DNA from: an uncultured Clostridia bacterium
GTDB taxonomy: Bacteria; Bacillota; Clostridia; Oscillospirales; Acutalibacteraceae
NCBI GenBank assembly: GCA_947165115.1
Contig: CAMUZD010000107.1
Span: forward strand, 1-6,210
Length of the DNA: 6,210 nucleotides
Direction of reading: 5' to 3'
Shown here: one piece after another, positions 1-5,063 of the stretch
Position numbering within the stretch: position 1 is the stretch's first letter
How the letters are laid out: the number at the start of each line of letters is the position of its first letter
Position numbers and translations under genes: made by a program
The notes under the pieces: model-generated
What the model was told of the DNA's origin: nothing
Seen by the model: the letters and a program-made list of their open reading frames with translations, nothing else
Databases searched by the model: none

Positions 1-1
1 C

Positions 2-643
2 GGCAAAATGCTCGCGACGATGTATACCCTTCAGTGCGGCACTCCGTTCATCTATCAGGGTCAGGAAATCGGTATGACAAATATCGAAATCAATCATCTT
101 TATGAATATAAGGATGTAATGACCTTCAATAACTACCGTCTCTTCCATAAGCTGCTCGGCTATAATGAGAAGAGATTCTGCAAGCTTGCCTCTCAGGTCA
201 GCCGCGAAAACGCGAGAACGCCGGTTCAGTGGGATTCGAGCAAAAACGCGGGCTTCACAACCGCCGACAAGGCCTGGTTCAATATCAATCCTAATTATAA
301 GGATATAAATGTTGAGCAGGCGGAGAAGGATCCCAAGTCCATTCTCAATCACTACCGCAAGCTTCTCAAATTCCGCAAGGAGCACGAGGTTGCCATTTAC
401 GGTGATTTCAGGCAGTATTACAGAAACAGCGATAAGCTCTTCGTATATGAGAGAAACTATGAGGGCGAAAAGCTCCTCGTTATCTGCTCCTTCTCGGCTG
501 ACCCCGTGAAATTCACGGCTCCCGAGGGAATCAATCTCGCGGACGGCGAGCTCGTCATCAATACCTATGATGTTCTTGAGCCCGGCAAAAATGAATTCAG
601 CACCAAGCCCTATGAGGCGCGTGTATATTATTTCAAGAAATAA
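2..643 (+). CDS. Oligo-1,6-glucosidase-type GH13 alpha-glucosidase, C-terminal part (5' end outside the window)
   Basis: The C-terminal 213 residues of a cytoplasmic glycoside hydrolase family 13 enzyme; reading enters at base 2. The family hydrolyses non-reducing-end alpha-glucosidic bonds of isomalto-oligosaccharides and similar short glucans. Visible landmarks are the end of the (beta/alpha)8 barrel with GTPFIYQGQEIGMTN (nt 38-82), the family signature RENARTPVQWD (nt 203-235) followed by AGFT, and then NPNYKDINVEQ (nt 290-322). The rest is the C-terminal beta-sandwich, ending in PYEARVYYFKK. Alignment from memory with Bacillus-type oligo-1,6-glucosidase (about 560 residues) is good to the last residue, so the C-terminus looks intact. 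The catalytic Asp, Glu and Asp lie upstream and cannot be checked, so exact specificity (isomaltase, trehalose-6-phosphate hydrolase, sucrose isomerase-like) stays open. The aquaporin gene follows 13 bases later, presumably in the same transcript. Confidence 0.9.
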   Translation, partial: GKMLATMYTLQCGTPFIYQGQEIGMTNIEINHLYEYKDVMTFNNYRLFHKLLGYNEKRFCKLASQVSRENARTPVQWDSSKNAGFTTADKAWFNINPNYKDINVEQAEKDPKSILNHYRKLLKFRKEHEVAIYGDFRQYYRNSDKLFVYERNYEGEKLLVICSFSADPVKFTAPEGINLADGELVINTYDVLEPGKNEFSTKPYEARVYYFKK

Positions 644-656
644 GGGAGTAATAATT

Positions 657-1313
657 ATGGCATCAGTCAAAAAATATATTGCCGAATTTATCGGCACCTG
701 TGTTCTCGTATTTGTCGCCTGCGGCACTGCCGCCGCAATCGGATGCGACGAACCCGCCAATTATCTTGCGGTCGCAATCGTATTCGGCCTCGTTATTGTA
801 GCTATGGCATATTCAATCGGCAACGTTTCAGGCTGCCACATCAACCCCGCCGTTTCAATCGCGATGCTTGTCAGTGGCAAAATGGGTATTGCGGATTTCA
901 TCGGTTATGTTGTCGCTCAGTTCCTCGGCGGTATCGCCGGCGCCGCTCTCATGATTCCGTTCCTCGGCAAAGACTGCGGCTTCGGAGCAAACGCCCTCTT
1001 TGAGGAGAGCATCGGCAAATCCATCGGCATTGAGATTATCCTCACCTGCATCTTCGTTTTCGCCATTCTCGGCGTTACATCAAAGGTTGAGGATTCAAAT
1101 GTCGCCGGTCTTGTAATCGGTCTCTCACTCACTCTCGTTCATATCCTCGGCATCCATTTCACCGGCACTTCCGTCAACCCCGCGCGTTCCTTCGGACCCG
1201 CTCTCTTCAGCGGCTCTCTCTCAACCGTCTGGGTCTTCATTGTCGCACCCCTTATCGGCGGTGTCCTTGCCGCTCTTGTTTACAAATTCCTTGACGGCAA
1301 AAAAGCTGAATAA
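657..1313 (+). CDS. Aquaporin (MIP family), AqpZ-like water channel
   Basis: A 218-residue integral membrane channel of the major intrinsic protein family, close to the usual 230 for bacterial AqpZ. Two NPA boxes are intact: HINPAV at residues 61-66 and SVNPARS at 172-178. Six hydrophobic segments (about 7-29, 36-56, 80-104, 121-142, 149-167, 190-210) plus two NPA half-helices give the hourglass fold. Lining it up with E. coli AqpZ, the aromatic/arginine filter is F43, H162, T171 and R177, the water-selective set rather than the glycerol-facilitator set. Start: ATG 657 follows GGGAG (644-648) by 8 bases. A longer in-frame reading from 567 overlaps the glucosidase and adds 30 unrelated residues, so it was rejected. 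Cys60, three residues before the first NPA, is unusual relative to AqpZ, which has Gly there. Expressed with the glucosidase upstream and ended by the hairpin downstream. I leave the symbol empty because orthology to aqpZ is not proven. Confidence 0.95.
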   Translation: MASVKKYIAEFIGTCVLVFVACGTAAAIGCDEPANYLAVAIVFGLVIVAMAYSIGNVSGCHINPAVSIAMLVSGKMGIADFIGYVVAQFLGGIAGAALMIPFLGKDCGFGANALFEESIGKSIGIEIILTCIFVFAILGVTSKVEDSNVAGLVIGLSLTLVHILGIHFTGTSVNPARSFGPALFSGSLSTVWVFIVAPLIGGVLAALVYKFLDGKKAE

Positions 1314-1320
1314 TTTTTTC

Positions 1321-1351
1321 AATAATCCGTCGAATTCTTCGGCGGATTATT
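1321..1351 (+). terminator. Hairpin terminator after the aquaporin gene
   Basis: Starting 7 bases past the aquaporin stop, AATAATCCGTCGAA (1321-1334) pairs over 14 positions (one G-U) with TTCGGCGGATTATT (1338-1351) around a 3-base TTC loop. The T run after it is weak (TTC GATATTTTA), and a T6 run lies just before it, so termination may be partial. The position at the end of a gene pair and ahead of a fresh promoter supports the call. Confidence 0.8.
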
Positions 1352-1376
1352 TCGATATTTTATGTAATATTATTAT

Positions 1377-1405
1377 TTGACTTATCACTGATATATTGTT
1401 ATTAT
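1377..1405 (+). promoter_or_regulatory. Sigma-A-type promoter for the yhhN-hlyIII unit
   Basis: TTGACT (1377-1382, 5 of 6 to the -35 consensus) is followed by 17 bases and TATTAT (1400-1405, 5 of 6 to the -10). Transcription would begin near 1412, giving a leader of about 32 bases before the ATG at 1444. It sits directly downstream of the terminator. AT-rich DNA produces chance -10 matches, but both boxes at ideal spacing make this the best candidate. Confidence 0.7.
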
Positions 1406-1443
1406 ATTTATAAGTGAATTTATAACGGAAAGGAGCGGAAAAT

Positions 1444-2121
1444 ATGGAGATCAGAGTGATTCTCAGATACGTATTTCTCGCTTTGCTTTTTGTTTTCAGC
1501 GCCGTGCATCTTTATCACTCCTGGCTCGATGACAAAAAGAGAAGGAAATACACCAAGCCCTTCCTGCTGCTATTCATTATCGCATACTATATCGTCTCGG
1601 CGGATAAGCTCTCGGTATTGCTTATTCTCGCGCTCGCCACAAGCTGGCTCGGAGATGTGCTTCTGATTCCGGAGGGACACGGCTGGTTTACCGCCGGCGG
1701 CATCAGCTTTATGTTCACCCATATCCTCTTCATAATCGTCTATGCTTCGAAGATTGATTTCTCTTCGGTTTTGTGGGCTCTTGTCATTCCCGCGGCGGTT
1801 ATTTATTACGGCATATCGGCGGTAATAATTTATAAACTCAGGCCGACTACTCCGAAGATTATGCTTATCCCGATGTATTTCTATCTTCTGAGCAATTCCA
1901 CGATGAATGTCTTCTCGCTTATGCAGCTGACCTCGCTGAGGAGCGCTGGCGCGGCAGTCGCTTATGTCGGTGCCGTTCTGTTCTTCATTTCGGACTGCAC
2001 GCTCTTCCTCGTCAGGTATCATAAGAACAAGGACCTGATTTTCAAGCGCCATTTCACTGTTATGCTCACCTATATCGTCGGCGAACTGCTCATAACGCAG
2101 GGCGTGCTGATGCTCGGGTAA
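1444..2121 (+). CDS. YhhN/TMEM86 family membrane protein, putative lysoplasmalogenase
   Basis: A 225-residue, very hydrophobic protein with about eight membrane segments, matching the YhhN/TMEM86 family in length. Characterised members cleave the vinyl-ether bond of lysoplasmalogens, releasing a fatty aldehyde and a glycerophospho-head group. Family landmarks appear in order: TKPFLLL (37-43), SWLGDVLLI (67-75, with the conserved Gly-Asp at 70-71), GGISFMFTHILFI (85-97, His93), IPMYFYLLSNSTMN (142-155), VGAVLFFISDCTLFL (175-189, Ser-Asp at 183-184) and LTYIVGELLITQGVL (208-222). Start ATG 1444 follows AGGAG (1431-1435) by 8 bases. It heads a two-gene unit, the hemolysin III-family gene beginning 9 bases after its stop. 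The family call is firm; enzyme activity is inferred from the family, and many bacterial members are untested. Confidence 0.88.
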   Translation: MEIRVILRYVFLALLFVFSAVHLYHSWLDDKKRRKYTKPFLLLFIIAYYIVSADKLSVLLILALATSWLGDVLLIPEGHGWFTAGGISFMFTHILFIIVYASKIDFSSVLWALVIPAAVIYYGISAVIIYKLRPTTPKIMLIPMYFYLLSNSTMNVFSLMQLTSLRSAGAAVAYVGAVLFFISDCTLFLVRYHKNKDLIFKRHFTVMLTYIVGELLITQGVLMLG

Positions 2122-2130
2122 GGAGAAAAT

Positions 2131-2814
2131 ATGTTTGACTTAAAGAATATTCCTCTCGCGAAATATTCAAGGAGCGAGGATATCGCAAACTGCGTAACCC
2201 ACGCTCTCGGCATTCCGTTCTGCCTCATCGCGGCGTTTCTTCTGCTCCGCATGCAGGTTGGCAGAGCTCCCGGCAGATTCATTTTTTCCACAATTCTGTA
2301 TGTATTCTCGATGCTCCTCGTATTTGCGGGCTCCGCAATTTATCACGGGCTCAGGCCCTCGAGGGCAAAGCAGATTGCCAGAGTTATAGACCACTGCAAT
2401 ATCTTCTTCATGATAGCCGGTATGGTTACCGCTTTCACCCTGCCGACAATTACCGATGAGAACAGGACAAAATCAATTATCATTGTTTCTGCCGTATGGG
2501 CTATTTCCCTTCTCGGCGTGCTGTTTACATTCATGGATTTCAAAAAATTCGCAAAGCCGCAGATATTCATGTATATAATTATGGGCTGGCTCTGCGTGAT
2601 AGGCCTTATTTCCGTTTTCAGAAGCGGGGAGGAGGGCAGGCGGTTCGTGACCTTCGTTATTCTCGGAGGCGTTTCAATCACCGTCGGCTCGGTTCTGTAT
2701 TTTATAGGCAAGAAGCATAAGTATTTTCACGCGGTATTTCATACGTTCGTTCTTTTAGGAACTATACTGATTTTCATCGGCCTCTATTCCTATGACAGTT
2801 TTCTTCTCGCCTGA
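2131..2814 (+). CDS. Hemolysin III / PAQR family (YqfA-like) membrane protein
   Basis: A 227-residue, seven-segment membrane protein of the HlyIII/PAQR family, normal in length. Family motifs in order: SEDIANCVTHALG (15-27, with E16, N20, H24), AGSAIYHG (66-73, S68 and H72), IDHCNIFFMIAG (86-97, D87), and FHAVFH (199-204, H200 and H204). H72, H200 and H204, with D87, correspond to the zinc site known from adiponectin receptors, so a metal-dependent membrane hydrolase is plausible. The name hemolysin comes from a Bacillus cereus homologue and should not be read as toxin evidence here. The usual IAGTYTPF stretch is IAGMVTAF (95-102), a divergent form. Start ATG 2131 has AAGGAG (2120-2125) overlapping the stop codon of the yhhN-like gene, so the two are probably co-translated. 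Substrate unknown. Confidence 0.9.
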   Translation: MFDLKNIPLAKYSRSEDIANCVTHALGIPFCLIAAFLLLRMQVGRAPGRFIFSTILYVFSMLLVFAGSAIYHGLRPSRAKQIARVIDHCNIFFMIAGMVTAFTLPTITDENRTKSIIIVSAVWAISLLGVLFTFMDFKKFAKPQIFMYIIMGWLCVIGLISVFRSGEEGRRFVTFVILGGVSITVGSVLYFIGKKHKYFHAVFHTFVLLGTILIFIGLYSYDSFLLA

Positions 2815-2886
2815 TTTGTAATATCTTACAGAAAAACACTTCATAATGAATAATATACTGACAATTATGATAAAATTACAAATATT

Positions 2887-2904
2887 TATGCATAATTATT
2901 GACA
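2887..2904 (+). promoter_or_regulatory. ARG-box-like operator 1, over the -35 box
   Basis: TATGCATAATTATTGACA fits the general ArgR/AhrC pattern TNTGNATWWWWATNCANA with one mismatch (G in place of the conserved C of the right half). Its last six bases are the -35 hexamer, so a bound repressor would block RNA polymerase. The pattern is degenerate and AT-rich, so a chance match is possible; the position upstream of argF raises the odds. Confidence 0.5.
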
Positions 2905-2928
2905 AATATACAAGAAATTATGTATAAT
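2899..2928 (+). promoter_or_regulatory. Consensus sigma-A promoter of the argF-carAB operon
   Basis: Both hexamers are perfect: TTGACA (2899-2904) and TATAAT (2923-2928), 18 bases apart. Transcription should start near 2935, leaving a leader of about 33 bases before argF. The leader is too short for a riboswitch or a peptide-type attenuator, so control is expected at initiation. Palindromic operator-like sites overlap both hexamers and the leader. Confidence 0.85.
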
Positions 2929-2933
2929 ATTCA
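2921..2933 (+). promoter_or_regulatory. Imperfect ARG-box-like operator 2, over the -10 box
   Basis: TGTAT-AAT-ATTCA contains two good half-sites in inverted orientation, but only 3 bases apart instead of the usual 4. It covers the TATAAT box. Weakest of the three sites on its own; it gains weight from lying 21.5 bases centre-to-centre from the next site, the spacing usual for paired ARG boxes in E. coli. Confidence 0.3.
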
Positions 2934-2939
2934 AAATAG

Positions 2940-2957
2940 ATTGAATAACTATACATC
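2940..2957 (+). promoter_or_regulatory. ARG-box-like operator 3, in the argF leader
   Basis: The core TGAAT-AACT-ATACA (2942-2955) has both half-sites with correct 4-base spacing; the only core departure from TGNATWWWWATNCA is a C in the central W tract. The outermost A is also missing. It lies just after the expected transcription start and just before the argF ribosome binding site. Confidence 0.5.
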
Positions 2958-2967
2958 CGGAGGGAAT

Positions 2968-3954
2968 ATGGTATCACTTAAAAACAGGGATTTTCTCAAG
3001 CTCCTTGATTTTACTCCCGAAGAAATCACCTATCTGCTTGATCTTGCGGCAGAGCTTAAAGAGAAAAAGAAAAACGGCATTCCCCACAGAATGCACGAGG
3101 GAAAGAATGTTGCGCTGATTTTTGAAAAGACCAGCACCAGAACCAGATGCTCCTTTGAAGTGGCGGCGGCCGACCTCGGCATGCATCCGGTCTATCTCGA
3201 TCCCAAGAGCTCGCAGATAGGCAAGAAGGAGAGCATACCCGACACGGCAAGGGTGCTCGGCAGAATGTTTGACGGCATAGAATACCGCGGATTCGGCCAG
3301 GCGATAGTTGAAGAGATTGCAAAGTATGCCGATGTTCCCGTATGGAACGGACTTACAAATGAATTTCATCCGACTCAGATTCTTGCCGATTTCCTGACAA
3401 TCAAAGAGCATTTCGGTCATCTCGAAGGCATAAAGCTCGTCTATATGGGCGACGCGAGATACAATATGGGCAATTCCCTTATGGTCGGCTGCGCAAAGAT
3501 GGGAATGAATTTCACCGCCTGCGCTCCCGTTGAGTATTTCCCCGAAACCCGGCTTGTTGACGAATGCAAGAAGATTGCGGCCGGAAGCGGCGCTTCGGTC
3601 AATTTCATAACCGATCCCTATGAGGCGGTCCGAGACGCCGATATAATATATACGGATGTCTGGGTTTCTATGGGTGAGCCCGAGGAAGTCTGGAAGGACA
3701 GAATCGAAGCCCTCAAGCCTTATCAGGTAAACTCCGCACTTATGGCGGCGGCGGGGGAGAAGGCAAAATTCATGCACTGTCTTCCCGCTTATCACGATCT
3801 CAAGACCGAGGTCGGCAGAGAGATTTATGAGAAATTCTGCCTCGACGGTCTCGAGGTTACCGACGAAGTATTTGAGAGCGAACGCTCGATAGTATTCGAC
3901 GAAGCCGAAAACCGTATGCACACAATCAAGGCGGTTATGGCGGCTACTTTATAA
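2968..3954 (+). CDS. argF: Ornithine carbamoyltransferase
   Basis: Transfers the carbamoyl group of carbamoyl phosphate to ornithine, giving citrulline in arginine biosynthesis; soluble, normally a trimer. The 328 residues match the family length (E. coli 334). The carbamoyl-phosphate loop STRTR is at 56-60, then SQIGKKESI (82-90), YRGFGQ (106-111), HPTQ (134-137), the ornithine-domain GDARYNMGNS (161-170), DVWVSMGE (230-237) and the catalytic HCLPA (270-274). Start: ATG 2968 follows GGAGGG (2959-2964) and gives MVSLKNRDFLKLLDF, the usual family N-terminus. In-frame upstream starts at TTG 2899 and ATG 2920 fall inside the promoter and lack a binding site. Sequence alone does not separate anabolic ArgF from catabolic ArcB; linkage to carAB and operator-like sites favour the anabolic role. 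carA follows after 38 bases. Confidence 0.96.
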   Translation: MVSLKNRDFLKLLDFTPEEITYLLDLAAELKEKKKNGIPHRMHEGKNVALIFEKTSTRTRCSFEVAAADLGMHPVYLDPKSSQIGKKESIPDTARVLGRMFDGIEYRGFGQAIVEEIAKYADVPVWNGLTNEFHPTQILADFLTIKEHFGHLEGIKLVYMGDARYNMGNSLMVGCAKMGMNFTACAPVEYFPETRLVDECKKIAAGSGASVNFITDPYEAVRDADIIYTDVWVSMGEPEEVWKDRIEALKPYQVNSALMAAAGEKAKFMHCLPAYHDLKTEVGREIYEKFCLDGLEVTDEVFESERSIVFDEAENRMHTIKAVMAATL

Positions 3955-3962
3955 GTAAATTC

Positions 3963-3976
3963 AGGGGCTTTCCCCT
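3963..3976 (+). other. Small GC hairpin between argF and carA
   Basis: AGGGG (3963-3967) pairs with CCCCT (3972-3976) around a CTTT loop, 8 bases past the argF stop. No T tract follows, and the carA ribosome binding site begins 5 bases later, so it is unlikely to be a full terminator. It could be a processing or stability element, or simply chance. Confidence 0.35.
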
Positions 3977-3992
3977 TAAATAAGGAGATAAT

Positions 3993-5063
3993 ATGAGCAA
4001 AGCGTATTTGGTACTCAGCAACGGTGATGTCTTTGAGGGCGAGGCAATAGGCGCTTTCCACGACACCATCGGAGAACTCGTTTTCACAACGGGTATGGTA
4101 GGCTATCTTGAGACACTTACGGATCCGAGCTACGCGGGGCAGATAGTTGTGCAGACTTTCCCGATGATAGGCAACTACGGAGTCATTGAGGAGGATTTTG
4201 AAGGAAAGACGGCGGTCAAAGGCTACGTCGTCAGCGAAATCTGCGAGCATCCTTCAAATTTCAGAAGCCAGTATGAGCTCAATAAATTCCTCGTTGACAA
4301 CAACATCTGCGGTATCAGCGGAGTTGACACGCGTCAGATTACCAGGACCATCCGCGAGCAGGGCGTTATGAACGCCGCAATCTGCAGCGAGGTTCCCGCC
4401 GATTTATCTCAGATCAAAGCTTTCGCGGTCAAGGATGTTGTCAAGGAAGTCAGCCAGAAGGAGACAACCTTCCACGCCGACAGCAAGGATAAGAAGTTCA
4501 CGGTCGTTCTTGTCGATTACGGCGAGAAGAAGGGAATCGTCAGAAGTCTCAACGCGAGGGGCTGCGATGTCGTTACCGTTCCCTGGGACACATCCGCCGA
4601 GGATATCCTCGCTCACAATCCCGACGGAATCATGCTTTCAAACGGCCCCGGCGACCCTGCGGATAATGAATACTGCATTGCACAGATAGGCAAGCTCATC
4701 GGTAAGAAGCCGATATTCGGAATCTGCCTCGGCCATCAGCTGACCGCTCTTGCAATGGGCGGCAAAACCGTAAAACTCAAATACGGACACAGAGGCGCAA
4801 ATCAGCCCGTTACAGACCTCAGGGGCAACAGAACTTATATCACAACTCAGAATCACGGCTACGCGGTTGTCGCCGACAGTCTCATCGGCACCGCGAATCA
4901 GACATATATCAATGCCAATGACGGCAGCTGCGAGGGTCTCGATTATCCCGGCCTCATGTGCTTCACGGTTCAGTTCCATCCCGAAGCCTGCGCCGGCCCG
5001 AGAGACACAGAAGGATTATTTGACAGATTTTTAAGAATGATGGGTGGTGAGCGGAATGCCTAA
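3993..5063 (+). CDS. carA: Carbamoyl-phosphate synthase, small (glutaminase) subunit
   Basis: Hydrolyses glutamine and channels ammonia to the large subunit for carbamoyl phosphate synthesis. The 356 residues are near the family norm (about 360-382). The N-terminal CarA domain (about 1-150) has GELVFTTGMVGYLETLTDPSY (27-47) and GISGVDTRQITR (107-118). The class I glutamine amidotransferase domain (about 170-350) has SNGPGDP (216-222), the nucleophile elbow GICLGHQ with Cys245, QNHGY (286-290), and FHPEACAGPRD (328-338) giving catalytic His329 and Glu331. The triad is complete. Start ATG 3993 follows AAGGAG (3982-3987) by 5 bases. Its end overlaps carB by 8 bases, so the two subunits should be translationally coupled at equal dose. 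With argF upstream, this copy likely serves arginine synthesis, though carbamoyl phosphate can also feed pyrimidines. Confidence 0.97.
   Translation: MSKAYLVLSNGDVFEGEAIGAFHDTIGELVFTTGMVGYLETLTDPSYAGQIVVQTFPMIGNYGVIEEDFEGKTAVKGYVVSEICEHPSNFRSQYELNKFLVDNNICGISGVDTRQITRTIREQGVMNAAICSEVPADLSQIKAFAVKDVVKEVSQKETTFHADSKDKKFTVVLVDYGEKKGIVRSLNARGCDVVTVPWDTSAEDILAHNPDGIMLSNGPGDPADNEYCIAQIGKLIGKKPIFGICLGHQLTALAMGGKTVKLKYGHRGANQPVTDLRGNRTYITTQNHGYAVVADSLIGTANQTYINANDGSCEGLDYPGLMCFTVQFHPEACAGPRDTEGLFDRFLRMMGGERNA

Noticed and set aside
567..656. A 30-residue extension of the aquaporin overlapping the glucosidase gene
   Set aside because: The start at 657 has a good ribosome binding site and gives the normal short N-terminus; the extra residues come from the glucosidase gene read out of frame.
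1352..1443. A riboswitch or small RNA upstream of the yhhN-like gene
   Set aside because: The predicted leader is only about 32 bases and AT-rich, with no stable fold.
1570..2052. A 160-codon minus-strand open frame inside the yhhN-like gene
   Set aside because: It is charged, low in recognisable structure, and lies opposite a gene with clear family motifs.
2131..2814. Reading the HlyIII-family gene as a virulence hemolysin
   Set aside because: The family is widespread in non-pathogens and its residues suggest a membrane metal-dependent hydrolase; the context shows no toxin genes.
2840..2859. A further ARG-box-like site around the TTCATAATGAA palindrome
   Set aside because: The half-sites fit poorly (ATACT in place of ATNCA, 3-base gap) and the region is too AT-rich to trust the match.
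2899..2967. A 23-residue N-terminal extension of ArgF starting at TTG 2899 or ATG 2920
   Set aside because: Those codons are part of the -35 and -10 boxes, there is no ribosome binding site before them, and the extension is not family-like.
2974..3921. A 315-codon open frame on the minus strand covering almost all of argF
   Set aside because: It mirrors argF, whose family motifs are all intact on the plus strand. The antisense product resembles nothing I know, and long antisense frames arise readily from codon bias.
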